A stretch of 64,000 bases of DNA from Sphingopyxis sp. LC363. Lineage in GTDB: Bacteria > Pseudomonadota > Alphaproteobacteria > Sphingomonadales > Sphingomonadaceae. The position numbers and the translations under genes were made by a program. Below are positions 8,701-17,443 of the stretch, piece after piece. The notes under the pieces were generated by a model that was not told the origin of the DNA, ran no database searches, and worked only from the letters and a program-made list of their open reading frames with translations. The stretch's first letter is position 1, and each line of letters starts with the position of its first letter. The DNA lies in NCBI RefSeq assembly GCF_000756385.1, contig NZ_JNFC01000045.1, forward strand, positions 146,813 to 210,812, given 5' to 3'.

Positions 8701-9632
8701 GCTTGCGGAAGCTCCACGACCCATGCGTCGATCGCCGCGCGGGCTTCGGGCTCGTCCATCGTCGGCGCATGGCCGACCCCGGGCACCTCGACCAGCCGCG
8801 CCCCCGGAAGTTCGGCCGCCATCTTCGCGCTCGCCGGCCGCGCCAATATGTCGGACAGTTCGCCGCGCAGGATCAGAAGCGGAATGCCGGCGAGCGCGCG
8901 ATAGGCCGGCCACAGGTCGACACCCGCATCGCCGCCATTCGGGACGCGCAGCGGCGCTGCGATTTGCTTGTCGTAATCGGTGACGATCCGCCCCTCGGGG
9001 GTCAGCTTGTGCGTACGCTTGGTCAGCCGCAGCCAGTCGCGGATATCGTAGGCGGGATAGACCGCGCCGTTGAGCTCGGCAAAGGCGCGCGCCGCGTGAA
9101 TCCACGTCGGCTGGCTGCCGCCCGCGCCGATATAGTCGCGGATGCGCTCGATCCCCGCGGTCTCGAGTTCGGGGCCGACATCGTTGAGCACCGCGCCGAC
9201 GATCCGGCCGGGCAGCGTCGCCGCCATCAGCATCGCGACGAGCCCGCCGAGCGAGGTGCCGATCGCCGCGAACCGCTCGATCCCCAACTCGTCGAGGAGC
9301 GCGACGACATCCTGCACATAGGTCAGCGGAACATAGGTCATCGGATCCTTGGCGTAAGCGCTGTCCCCACGCCCACGGAATTCGATGACGATCACCTTGC
9401 GATATCGCGCCACATGCGGCGCCAATTCCTCGAAATCGCGGGCGTTGCGCGCGAGGCCGGGCATGCACAGAACCGGCGGCAGGACCTCGCTGCCTTGGGG
9501 GCCGACATAGACGCGCGCGTGCAGGCGGACGCTATCATGCGACCACCAATATTGGTCCGACCAGTCGCTGCGGTTTTCCTGCTGGGCCAATATGCCACGT
9601 CCCCTTGTTTGTCTCGCTATTGCCTCGCACAT
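8697..9632 (-). CDS. Alpha/beta hydrolase
   Basis: Alpha/beta-fold hydrolase of about 311 residues. The oxyanion region is VLCMPGLARNARDF, followed by EFRGRGDS, the nucleophile elbow GTSLGG (about residue 120), the acid in LRGELSDI and the catalytic His in VPGVGHAPTMDEPEA. Substrate unknown. The ATG at 9632 gives an N-terminus with no family similarity; a TTG at 9590, placed after AAGGGGA, is an equally good start. The gene is coupled by a 4-bp overlap to the glycosyltransferase and is divergent from astD. Confidence 0.83.
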   Translation of the reverse strand: MCEAIARQTRGRGILAQQENRSDWSDQYWWSHDSVRLHARVYVGPQGSEVLPPVLCMPGLARNARDFEELAPHVARYRKVIVIEFRGRGDSAYAKDPMTYVPLTYVQDVVALLDELGIERFAAIGTSLGGLVAMLMAATLPGRIVGAVLNDVGPELETAGIERIRDYIGAGGSQPTWIHAARAFAELNGAVYPAYDIRDWLRLTKRTHKLTPEGRIVTDYDKQIAAPLRVPNGGDAGVDLWPAYRALAGIPLLILRGELSDILARPASAKMAAELPGARLVEVPGVGHAPTMDEPEARAAIDAWVVELPQA

Positions 9633-9744
9633 CCCGTGTCCGGGACTCGGCCCCGTCTACCACGCCGGGCGGCGCAAGCAATGCGCGGTGCCCGTGCCGC
9701 ACAGGTTGCCGCAGCCCGCTTTCGCCGATAAGACGCGGGCGACC

Positions 9745-11190
9745 ATGAGCGAGCCTTTGATTTCCTTCGAACCCGCAACCGGCGAAGAGCTCTGGCGCGG
9801 GCCGGTCAGCGACGTCGATGCCGAAGTCGAAATCGCCCGTCGCGCCTGGCCCGAATGGGCGTCCAAGCCCGTCACCTTCCGCACCGAAACGCTGCGCCGC
9901 TTCGTCGACCGGGTGAAGGCCGAGGGCGAGGCGCTCGCCGACCTGATCGCGCACGAAACGGGCAAACCGCTATGGGAAGCGCGCACCGAAGTCGAATCGG
10001 TCGCGAACAAGGTCGATATTTCGGTCAAAGCCTATGCCGAGCGCACCCCCAACCGCCGCATCGAGGGCGCGATGGGGCTGCGCAACGCGGTACGCCACAA
10101 GCCGCACGGCACGCTCGCCGTGCTCGGCCCCTATAATTTCCCCGCGCATTTGCCCAATGGCCATATCGTCCCGGCGCTGATCGCGGGTAATTCGGTGGTT
10201 TTCAAACCGTCCGAAAAGACCCCGGCGGTCGGCGCGAAGCTCGTCCAACTCTTTCACAGCGCGGGCGTGCCGCAGGAAGTGCTGCGCCTCGTGATCGGCG
10301 GCCCCGACACGGGCAAGGCGCTCGCGGGGCACGAAGGCATCGACGGACTGCTCTTCACCGGCTCGGCCCGCACCGGGCTTGCGCTCAACCGCCAGTTCGC
10401 GGGCCAGCCGGGCAAGATGCTCGCGCTCGAAATGGGCGGCAACAACCCGATCGTCGTGTGGGACACCGCCGACATCCGTACCGCGGCAATCCTCGTCGTC
10501 CAGTCGGCATTTCTGAGCGCCGGGCAGCGGTGCAGCAATGCGCGGCGGCTGATCGTGAAGGACGGCCTCGCCGATGCGCTGATCGACGAGGTTTGCAACA
10601 TTGCGAACCGGCTGATCGTCGATCACCCGCACGCCGATCCCGCCCCCTATATGGGCCCGGTGATCGACAATGAAGCGGCGGACGGCCTCACCGAAAGCTT
10701 TCTGATCCTGATGTCGAACGGCGGCCAGGTGATCCGCCACATGACGCGGCCGGTCGCGAACCGCCCCTTCCTGACCCCGGGCATCATCGACGTGACCGCG
10801 ATGCGCGAACGCCCCGATATCGAGCTGTTCGGCCCGCTATTGCAAGTCGTCCGCGTCGGCACCTTCGAGGCGGCGATCGCCGAGGCGAACAACACCGCTT
10901 TCGGTCTGTCGGCGTCGCTGATCGGCGGCACGCCGCAGCTTTACGACCAGTTCTGGGCCAATGCGCGCGCCGGGGTGATCAACTGGAACCGCCCGACCAA
11001 CGGCGCCTCGTCGGCGGCCCCGTTCGGCGGCATCGGCCTGTCGGGCAATCATCGGCCGAGCGCCTTCTATGCCGCCGACTATTGCGCCTATCCGGTCGCA
11101 AGCTCGGAAAGCGATGCGATGCGCGCCGCGATCGGCGTGGGCTTGCGCGATCCCGAGGGATCGCAGCTGGTGACGAAGAAATATCTGTAA
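9745..11190 (+). CDS. astD: Succinylglutamate-semialdehyde dehydrogenase (AstD-like)
   Basis: Aldehyde dehydrogenase of 481 residues closest in sequence pattern to AstD, which oxidises N-succinylglutamate semialdehyde in the arginine succinyltransferase (AST) pathway. YNFPAHLPNGHIVPAL, ALEMGGNNP (general-base Glu) and LSAGQRCSNARRL (nucleophile Cys) are visible, and FGPLLQVVRV and PFGGIGLSGNHRPSA follow. The ATG at 9745 fits the family length; the open frame extends to 9592 without similarity. No astA, astB, astC or astE is nearby, so the gene sits apart from the rest of the pathway, if that pathway exists here. Confidence 0.85.
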   Translation: MSEPLISFEPATGEELWRGPVSDVDAEVEIARRAWPEWASKPVTFRTETLRRFVDRVKAEGEALADLIAHETGKPLWEARTEVESVANKVDISVKAYAERTPNRRIEGAMGLRNAVRHKPHGTLAVLGPYNFPAHLPNGHIVPALIAGNSVVFKPSEKTPAVGAKLVQLFHSAGVPQEVLRLVIGGPDTGKALAGHEGIDGLLFTGSARTGLALNRQFAGQPGKMLALEMGGNNPIVVWDTADIRTAAILVVQSAFLSAGQRCSNARRLIVKDGLADALIDEVCNIANRLIVDHPHADPAPYMGPVIDNEAADGLTESFLILMSNGGQVIRHMTRPVANRPFLTPGIIDVTAMRERPDIELFGPLLQVVRVGTFEAAIAEANNTAFGLSASLIGGTPQLYDQFWANARAGVINWNRPTNGASSAAPFGGIGLSGNHRPSAFYAADYCAYPVASSESDAMRAAIGVGLRDPEGSQLVTKKYL

Positions 11191-11198
11191 CCCTATCT

Positions 11199-11272
11199 CG
11201 TCATGCCGGACTTGATCCGGCATCCATTCCGGCAACGAAGTGATGAACCCTGGATCAAGTCCGGCGTGACGA
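11199..11272. repeat. Dispersed inverted repeat (REP-like), 74 bp
   Basis: Outer arms TCGTCATGCCGGACTTGAT and, inverted, ATCAAGTCCGGCGTGACGA pair almost perfectly across a loop of roughly 30 bases; the left arm also contains an inner GCCGGA...TCCGGC palindrome. It lies in the space after astD and before cobA. This is the architecture of intergenic palindromic elements common in Sphingomonadales; only one copy of this exact type is in the window. It may also act as a transcription end. Confidence 0.6.
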
Positions 11273-11353
11273 GTCATTGGGTGCAATTTTACCTTCACCA
11301 CCGTCAATAAAGCCTGCTTTGCCAATCGCGGCCCGCGCGATCATCTATCCTGC

Positions 11354-12151
11354 ATGGCAAAGACTCTCCCTCCTGCGGGCAAGCTCTGGCTCGTCGGCGC
11401 CGGTCCCGGCGATCCCGACCTGTTGACGCTACGCGCCGCGCGCCTGCTCGAAAGCGCCGATCTCGTGGTCCACGACGGGCTCGTTGGCGAAGGCGTGCTC
11501 GCGCTGATTCCGGCGCATGTCGAGCGGATTTCGGTCGCGAAGCAGCGCAGCCGCCACACGATGAAGCAGGAGCTGATCAACGAATTGCTGGTGCGCGAGA
11601 CGCTCGCCGGCAAGCAGGTCGTGCGCCTGAAAGGCGGCGATCCCTTCATCTTCGGCCGCGGCGGCGAGGAACTCGATGCGGCGCGCGAAGCCGGTATCGC
11701 CTGCGAAGTCGTCCCCGGTATCACCGCCGCCGCAGGCTGCGCCGCGCAGGCCGGCCTTCCCCTCACACACCGCGAGGATGCGAGCGCGGTGAGCTTCGTC
11801 GCCGGCCAGTGCAAGGACCTGACCGATCAGGATTGGTCAGGGCTCGCGGGACACGGCCGCACGCTCGTCATCTATATGGGCCTCGCGACCGCGCACGCCA
11901 TCGCCGACAAGCTGATCGCCGACGGCGTCTCGCCGGGCCTCCCCGTCGCGGTCGTCGAGCGCGGCACCACCAAGGATGCCCGTGTCCTCCGCACGCTCCT
12001 CACCGATCTCGGCGACCTCGTCGCGCGCGAACAGATAGCGAGTCCGGCGCTTATCATCGTCGGCAAAGTCGCGGCGCGCGCCGACGCGCTCGACTGCCTC
12101 GGCGCACCCGGCGTCGCCGCAAAGATAGAAAATATAAGGGACTTCACATGA
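11354..12151 (+). CDS. cobA: Uroporphyrinogen-III C-methyltransferase
   Basis: SUMT of 265 residues that uses two S-adenosylmethionine to convert uroporphyrinogen III to precorrin-2, the first step toward siroheme. Motifs: VGAGPGDPDLLTLRA (11-28 region), VRLKGGDPFIFGRGGEE, VVPGITAAAGCAA and PLTHR. It heads an overlapping sulfate-assimilation operon; siroheme is the cofactor of the sulfite reductase two genes downstream. The dehydrogenase/ferrochelatase CysG half is absent and must be elsewhere. The stop overlaps the next start (ATGA). Confidence 0.95.
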   Translation: MAKTLPPAGKLWLVGAGPGDPDLLTLRAARLLESADLVVHDGLVGEGVLALIPAHVERISVAKQRSRHTMKQELINELLVRETLAGKQVVRLKGGDPFIFGRGGEELDAAREAGIACEVVPGITAAAGCAAQAGLPLTHREDASAVSFVAGQCKDLTDQDWSGLAGHGRTLVIYMGLATAHAIADKLIADGVSPGLPVAVVERGTTKDARVLRTLLTDLGDLVAREQIASPALIIVGKVAARADALDCLGAPGVAAKIENIRDFT

Positions 12152-12444
12152 AATTGCTTACGGGCAACGACCTTAAAACAGGATTTGTCACCTGGTGGAC
12201 CGGCAGCGACTGGTCACTCCATATCGAGGACGCCGCCGACGTCGGCGAGCATGGAGAAGCGATCCTCGCCGCCGAGGAAGGCGCGCGCCGCGTCAACGCG
12301 CCCTATATCATCGCCGGCGAGCAAACCCCCGAGGGGCCCCGCCCCGCGCACATCAAGGACCGCATCCGCGCGTTGGGCCCGACCGTGCGCCCCGACCTGA
12401 CATTGAAACCCGCCGATCCCGCGGCCGGCGACTGGGTGATCTGA
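12148..12444 (+). CDS. DUF2849 domain-containing protein
   Basis: Small soluble protein of 98 residues, MKLLTGNDLKTGFVTWW... through IRALGPTVRPDLTLK. The length, the W-rich opening and the RALGPTVRPDL ending match the DUF2849 family, which in alphaproteobacteria sits between cobA and the sulfite reductase gene. No catalytic motif is visible; a role in sulfite reduction is inferred only from the conserved place. The start overlaps the cobA stop, and cysI begins one base after its own stop. Confidence 0.88.
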   Translation: MKLLTGNDLKTGFVTWWTGSDWSLHIEDAADVGEHGEAILAAEEGARRVNAPYIIAGEQTPEGPRPAHIKDRIRALGPTVRPDLTLKPADPAAGDWVI

Positions 12445-12445
12445 C

Positions 12446-14077
12446 ATGTACAAATATGACGAATATGATCATGCGATGGTCGAAGCGCGCGTCGCCGAAT
12501 TTTCGGACCAGGTACGCCGCCGCCTCGCGGGCGAGATCACCGAGGACCAGTTCAAGCCGCTGCGGCTGATGAACGGCCTCTACCTCCAGCTTCACGCCTA
12601 TATGCTGCGCGTCGCGGTGCCCTATGGCACGCTCGACAGCCGCCAGATGCGGATGCTCGCGCATATCGCGCGCAAGTACGATCGCGATTACGGCCATTTC
12701 ACCACGCGCCAGAATATCCAGTATAACTGGATCAAGCTGGAGGATGCGCCCGCGATTCTCGAAGAGCTCGCATCGGTCGAGATGCACGCGATCCAGACCA
12801 GCGGCAATTGCATCCGCAACATCAGCTCGGACCAGTGGGCGGGCGCCGCAGCCGATGAGATCACCGATCCGCGCCCGTGGGCCGAACTGCTCCGCCAATG
12901 GTCGAGCTTCCACCCCGAATTCAGCTATCTGCCGCGCAAGTTCAAGATCGCTGTCATCGCCGCCGACGAAGACCGCGCCGCGATGCGCCTCCACGACATC
13001 GGCATCCAGATCGTCGAGAAGGACGGCGTCCACGGCGCCGCCTTCTACGTCGGCGGCGGCATGGGCCGTACCCCGATGATCGCGCCGCTGATCAAGGATT
13101 TCGTGCCGCTCGAGGACATGCTGAGCTATGCCGAAGCGTGCCTTCGCGTTTACAACCGCTACGGCCGCCGCGACAATATCTACAAGGCGCGGATCAAGAT
13201 CCTGATCCATGAACTCGGCGCCGACGAATATCGCCGCCAGGTCGAGGAAGAGTGGGCGCATGTGAAGTCGCTCGGCATCGACCCGCCGAACGCCGAGTTC
13301 GACCGCATCGCCGCGCAATTCGCGCCGCCCGCGCTCGACGCGTCGGCACCCGATGAAATCGACCGCAGCGATCCCGATTTCGCGGTCTGGCTCGACCAGA
13401 ATGTCGCCGCGCATAAGGTGCCGGGCCATGCGATCGTCAACATCAGCCTGAAGCCCGTCGGCGGCATCCCCGGCGATGCGTCATCGGCGCAGATCGACCT
13501 GATGGCCGACCTTGCCGAGAAATACAGCCACGACGAGCTGCGCGTCACCCACGCGCAGAACATCGTGCTGCCGCATGTGCGCAAGGCCGATCTCTACACG
13601 ATCTGGCAGGCGCTCGACGCCGCCGGGCTCGCGACGCCGAACCTCGACCTGATCAGCGACATCATCGCCTGCCCCGGGCTCGACTATTGCAGCCTTGCCA
13701 ACGCGCGCTCGATCCCGGTCGCGCAGAAGATCGCAACGCGCTTCTCGGACCTCGACCGCCAGAAGGAGCTCGGCGAGCTCAAGCTCAAGATTTCGGGCTG
13801 CATCAACGCCTGCGGCCATCACCACGCCGGGCACATCGGCATTCTCGGCGTCGACCGCAAAGGCACCGAGAATTACCAACTGCTGCTCGGCGGATCGGGT
13901 GCGGAGGATGTGTCGCTCGGCACGATCACCGGTCCCGGCTTCGACGAGGACGGCATCGTCGACGCGATCGAGCGTGTCACCGACAAATATCTTGCCGAAC
14001 GGACCGAAGGCGAGCGCTTCGTCGACACTTTCCGCCGTGTCGGCATGGCCCCTTTCAAGGAGGCGATCTATGGCTGA
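12446..14077 (+). CDS. cysI: Sulfite reductase hemoprotein (nitrite/sulfite reductase)
   Basis: Siroheme and 4Fe-4S enzyme of 543 residues that reduces sulfite to sulfide with six electrons. The cluster/siroheme cysteines are Cys409 and Cys415 (CPGLDYC) and Cys452 and Cys456 (SGCINACGHHH). The N-terminal siroheme-binding half has FTTRQNIQYNWI and QTSGNCIRNISSD, and the second half repeats it with RVTHAQNIVLPHV. No cysJ flavoprotein lies in the operon, so electrons probably come from ferredoxin or an unlinked reductase. The gene overlaps the next one by 8 bp. Confidence 0.93.
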   Translation: MYKYDEYDHAMVEARVAEFSDQVRRRLAGEITEDQFKPLRLMNGLYLQLHAYMLRVAVPYGTLDSRQMRMLAHIARKYDRDYGHFTTRQNIQYNWIKLEDAPAILEELASVEMHAIQTSGNCIRNISSDQWAGAAADEITDPRPWAELLRQWSSFHPEFSYLPRKFKIAVIAADEDRAAMRLHDIGIQIVEKDGVHGAAFYVGGGMGRTPMIAPLIKDFVPLEDMLSYAEACLRVYNRYGRRDNIYKARIKILIHELGADEYRRQVEEEWAHVKSLGIDPPNAEFDRIAAQFAPPALDASAPDEIDRSDPDFAVWLDQNVAAHKVPGHAIVNISLKPVGGIPGDASSAQIDLMADLAEKYSHDELRVTHAQNIVLPHVRKADLYTIWQALDAAGLATPNLDLISDIIACPGLDYCSLANARSIPVAQKIATRFSDLDRQKELGELKLKISGCINACGHHHAGHIGILGVDRKGTENYQLLLGGSGAEDVSLGTITGPGFDEDGIVDAIERVTDKYLAERTEGERFVDTFRRVGMAPFKEAIYG

Positions 14078-14471
14078 GCGCGACGCGGTTTTCCCGCCCG
14101 AACCCCATGCGCTCTACGAGGCGCATCGCTATTCGCCCGCGATCCGTTCCAACGGCTTCCTGTTCGTGTCGGGGCAGGTCGGCGCGCGGCTCGACGGCTC
14201 GCCCGAACCCGACCTTGCCGCGCAGGTGCAGCTCGCCTTCGACAATCTGAACGCGATCCTGAAGGCCGCCGGGTCGAGTTTTGAAGAGGTCGTCGACGTG
14301 ACGCTGTTCATGATCGATCCCGACCGGAATTTCGACACGATCTTCCCGGTGCTCGGAGCGAACTGGGGCGGAAAACCCTACCCGAACATCACTGCGGTGG
14401 GCGTGACATGGCTGTCGGGCTTCACCTTCGAAATCAAGGTGATTGCGCGCATTCCGGGAGAAAGCGAATGA
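14070..14471 (+). CDS. RidA-family protein lacking the catalytic arginine
   Basis: YjgF/YER057c/UK114 (Rid) family protein of 133 residues. SNGFLFVSGQVG, AFDNLNAILKAAGSSFEEVVDVTLFM and GVTWLSGFTFEIKVIARI cover the fold. In active RidA imine deaminases an Arg stands in a P-A-R-S/T motif before the last strands; here the segment is PNIT (105-108), so the Arg is replaced. It therefore belongs to a non-archetypal Rid group, and its activity is unknown. It overlaps cysI by 8 bp and the DUF934 gene by 4 bp, so it is co-translated with sulfur-assimilation genes. Confidence 0.85.
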   Translation: MAERDAVFPPEPHALYEAHRYSPAIRSNGFLFVSGQVGARLDGSPEPDLAAQVQLAFDNLNAILKAAGSSFEEVVDVTLFMIDPDRNFDTIFPVLGANWGGKPYPNITAVGVTWLSGFTFEIKVIARIPGESE

Positions 14472-14881
14472 CCGATACGGCCCTTCAATCGGGTGAGGAA
14501 CCCTGCGTCACGCTCGACGCTTTCCTGTCGCAATCGAACGCGACCGCGGTGCGGCTCGAGCCCGACGAGGATGCGCGCGCGCTGATCCCGCATCTGGACC
14601 GGCTTGCGCTGATCGAGGTCGCCTTTCCGAAGTTCCGCGACGGTCGGGGCTATTCGTCGGCGCGCATCCTGCGCGAGGCGGGCTATACCGGCGAACTGCG
14701 CGCTCAGGGCGACGTCCTCGTCGACCAGATCGCCTATATGAAGCGCTGCGGCTTCGACACATTCGCGCCCGAAAAGGCGCTCAATCCCGCCGATGTCGAG
14801 GCGGCGCTGTCGCGCTGGCCCGAACATTATCAGGGCGCCGCCGACGGTGCGGTGCCGATATGGAAATTAAGGCATGGCTGA
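14468..14881 (+). CDS. DUF934 domain-containing protein
   Basis: Soluble protein of 137 residues. The core IEVAFPKFRDGRGYSSARIL followed by LREAGYTGELRAQGDVLVDQIAYMKRCGFD is the hallmark of the DUF934 family, which nearly always lies next to cysI and cysH in proteobacteria. It has been proposed to serve sulfite reduction, but I see no catalytic motif that proves it. The start ATG at 14468 overlaps the RidA-like stop, and the stop overlaps the cysH start by 8 bp. Confidence 0.92.
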   Translation: MTDTALQSGEEPCVTLDAFLSQSNATAVRLEPDEDARALIPHLDRLALIEVAFPKFRDGRGYSSARILREAGYTGELRAQGDVLVDQIAYMKRCGFDTFAPEKALNPADVEAALSRWPEHYQGAADGAVPIWKLRHG

Positions 14882-15677
14882 CGTGAAACACTCTCTCCCC
14901 AAAGCCGGCGAAGACCGCACCCGCGACCGCATCGACGTCGCGCCGCGCTTCACGCAAGCCGACGTCATCCGGCTCAACAATTTGTTCCGCGGCCAGGACG
15001 CCGCCGAAGTCGTCGCGAGCGTGATCGGTGCGGGCCTGCTCGGCGAAACCGGGATCGTCTCCAGCTTCGGGGCCGAAAGCGCGGTGCTGCTCCATCTCGT
15101 GGCGCAGACTGCGCCCGGCATGCCGGTTTTGTTCCTCGACACCGGCAAGCATTTCCCCGAGACTCTCGCTTACCGTGACGAGCTGGCGGCGAAGCTGAAT
15201 CTCAACATCGTCAACCTGACCCCCGATGCCGAAGACCTCGCGCAAAAGGACGCGACCGAGCTGCGCTGGTCCTACGACCCCGACGGCTGCTGCGAAATCC
15301 GCAAGGTCAAGCCACTCGAAAAGGCGCTGACCGATTTCGACACCTCGATCACGGGCCGCAAGGGGTTCCAGTCCGCGACGCGGCAGGGGCTCGCGCGCTT
15401 CGAGCTCGACGGCTCGACCGGCCGACTCAAGTTCAACCCGCTTGCCAACTGGACGCGCGAGATGCTCGACGATTATTTCGCCGCGCACGACCTACCGCGC
15501 CACCCGCTGGAAGCCGAAGGCTATCCGTCGATCGGCTGCTCGCCCTGCACATCGAAGGTCAAGCCGGGCGAAGACCCGCGCTCGGGCCGCTGGCGCGGCT
15601 GGGACAAGACCGAATGCGGCATCCATAGCGAGGTCACCCCGATCGACGACGATCCGGCGAACGATCCGGCGTTCTGA
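14874..15677 (+). CDS. cysH: Phosphoadenylyl/adenylyl-sulfate reductase
   Basis: Thioredoxin-dependent reductase of 267 residues that turns APS or PAPS into sulfite. SSFGAESAVLLH is the PP-loop. The catalytic Cys248 is in KTECGIH. Cys139-Cys140 (DGCCEIRKV), Cys222 and Cys225 (GCSPC) form the 4Fe-4S cluster site found in APS-type reductases, so APS is the likelier substrate. Last gene of the cobA operon. A dispersed repeat follows, and dnaB converges from the other side. Confidence 0.95.
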   Translation: MADVKHSLPKAGEDRTRDRIDVAPRFTQADVIRLNNLFRGQDAAEVVASVIGAGLLGETGIVSSFGAESAVLLHLVAQTAPGMPVLFLDTGKHFPETLAYRDELAAKLNLNIVNLTPDAEDLAQKDATELRWSYDPDGCCEIRKVKPLEKALTDFDTSITGRKGFQSATRQGLARFELDGSTGRLKFNPLANWTREMLDDYFAAHDLPRHPLEAEGYPSIGCSPCTSKVKPGEDPRSGRWRGWDKTECGIHSEVTPIDDDPANDPAF

Positions 15678-15684
15678 CCCTTCC

Positions 15685-15787
15685 GTCGTCCCGGCGAAGG
15701 GTGTTCAGAGGCACGTGACTCTGAAACACGATCTCACCGTTTCATCATGTCGCGACGCCGAGACCCCGGCCTTCGCCGGGGTGACGG
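15685..15787 (+). repeat. Dispersed ~100-bp intergenic repeat, copy 1
   Basis: The stretch begins GTCGTCCCGGCGAAGG and ends CCCCGGCCTTCGCCGGGGTGAC, so its ends are complementary. Inside it has GGTGTTCA, GCACGTGACTCTG and ATCTC blocks. The same blocks, in the same order, occur inverted at 37314-37413. The end hairpin probably serves as a bidirectional terminator between cysH and dnaB. Confidence 0.75.
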
Positions 15788-15803
15788 CGGTTTTCAGTGG
15801 CCC

Positions 15804-17315
15804 TCACTCATAATCGTCATACGCCATGCTGTCGTCGGCGAGGTCGCTGAACTTGGTCGTCTTCGCCTCGAAGTGCAGGCGCACCTTGCCGGTCGAACCG
15901 TGACGCGATTTGGCGACGATGACTTCGGCGAGGCCGAAGACACGCTCCATCTCGGCCGCCCATTCCTCATGCTGTGCGTGGATTTTCACATCGTCGCCCT
16001 CGACCGGGCGTTTGGGCTCGCGCGCCGCGACATAATAATCCTCGCGGAACACGAAGAGCACCATGTCGGCGTCCTGTTCGATCGAACCCGATTCGCGAAG
16101 GTCGGAAAGCTGCGGGCGCTTGTCCTCGCGGCTTTCGACCTGGCGGCTGAGCTGCGACAGCGCCATCACAGGGACATTAAGTTCTTTCGCCAAGGTCTTC
16201 AGGCCGCGCGAAATTTCCGAAATTTCCTGCACGCGGTTGTCGCCGCTCTTCGACGAGCCCTGCAACAGTTGTAGATAGTCGACCACGATGAAGCCGATGC
16301 CGTGGCGGCGCTGCAACCGGCGCGCGCGGGTGCGCAGCCCCGCGATCGTCAGGCCGGGCGTATCGTCGATGAACAAGGGCAGCGTCTGAAGCGCCTGCGC
16401 CGCGCGCGATAGCTGCTGGAACTGCTCCTTGCTGATCTTGCCCATGCGCAGCGCTTCGCCCGACACCCCCGATTGTTCGGCAAGCACGCGCGTCGCGAGC
16501 TGGTCGGCCGACATTTCGAGACTGAAGAAAGCGACCTTCGCGCCCATATTCTTCTCGGGCGGGATGCCGTCTTCCTCGTCGCGGCGCCAGCGTTCGGCGG
16601 CATTATAGGCGATGTTCGTCGCGAACGAGGTCTTGCCCATGCCGGGACGGCCGGCGAGGATCATCAGGTCCGAATTGTGCATGCCGCCGATCTTGGCGTT
16701 CATGCTCGCGATCCCCGTGGTGATCCCCGAGAGGTGACCTCCCGAATTCAGGGCGCGCTCGGCCGCCTGCAGCGCGGTCAGGCTCGCCTGGCTGAAATTC
16801 TTGACCGACCCCATCTCGGCCTCGCCGCCCGCAACGCGGTAGAGCGCGGTTTCGGCCTCCTCGATCTGCGCCTGCGGGTCGACGCGTTCGCTGGTGTCGA
16901 GCGCATTGTCGACGAGCGTGCGCCCAACCCCTGCAAGTTCGCGAAGCAGCGCGAGATCGAAAATCTGCCGGGCAAAGTCGCGCGCGCCGATCAGACCCGC
17001 GCCGCTGCCGGTCAATTGCGCAAGATAGCCGACCCCGCCCACCGCCTTCATCGCCTCGTCGGCCTCGAAATAAGGTTTCAGCGTCACCGGTGTCGCGATG
17101 CTGTTGCGCTCGATGAGCGCCATCGTCTGCTGAAAGATGCGGCCGTGAAGCGGTTCGAAGAAATGGTCGGGGGTCAGCGCGACGGGCAAATCTTCGACGA
17201 CTCGGTTGTCGATCAGGATCGCGCCAAGGAACGCGGCCTCGGCCTCGATATTACGGGGTAATTGGCGTTCGTCCCCGGTGTTGGCCGGGGTCGGGATCAG
17301 GGCTAGCTCAGGCAT
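15804..17315 (-). CDS. dnaB: Replicative DNA helicase DnaB
   Basis: Hexameric 5'-3' helicase of the replication fork, 503 residues. The N-terminal primase-interacting domain starts at PRNIEAEAAFLGAILID, and the RecA-like ATPase has Walker A AGRPGMGKTSF, Walker B FIVVDYLQLL and the sensor-like ALSQLSRQVESR and DLRESGSIEQDAD. The ATG at 17315 is chosen because GAAGG lies five bases upstream; an ATG at 17327 and one at 17351 are alternatives. No intein is seen. Divergent from the UPF0262 gene. Confidence 0.95.
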   Translation of the reverse strand: MPELALIPTPANTGDERQLPRNIEAEAAFLGAILIDNRVVEDLPVALTPDHFFEPLHGRIFQQTMALIERNSIATPVTLKPYFEADEAMKAVGGVGYLAQLTGSGAGLIGARDFARQIFDLALLRELAGVGRTLVDNALDTSERVDPQAQIEEAETALYRVAGGEAEMGSVKNFSQASLTALQAAERALNSGGHLSGITTGIASMNAKIGGMHNSDLMILAGRPGMGKTSFATNIAYNAAERWRRDEEDGIPPEKNMGAKVAFFSLEMSADQLATRVLAEQSGVSGEALRMGKISKEQFQQLSRAAQALQTLPLFIDDTPGLTIAGLRTRARRLQRRHGIGFIVVDYLQLLQGSSKSGDNRVQEISEISRGLKTLAKELNVPVMALSQLSRQVESREDKRPQLSDLRESGSIEQDADMVLFVFREDYYVAAREPKRPVEGDDVKIHAQHEEWAAEMERVFGLAEVIVAKSRHGSTGKVRLHFEAKTTKFSDLADDSMAYDDYE

Positions 17316-17443
17316 GGCGACCTTCATGCGGTGCCGCTTCGGACGGCGCAACAGGTGATGCCGGACAGGCTATCATAACTGTGGGTTGCTGTGAATAAGT
17401 CGCCCTTGCCCTTCGCGGCGCGCCAAGTAGAAGCACAGGCAGC

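Noticed and set aside
9745..11190. A complete arginine succinyltransferase pathway around astD
   Set aside because: Neighbouring genes are a hydrolase and cobA; no other ast gene is in the window.
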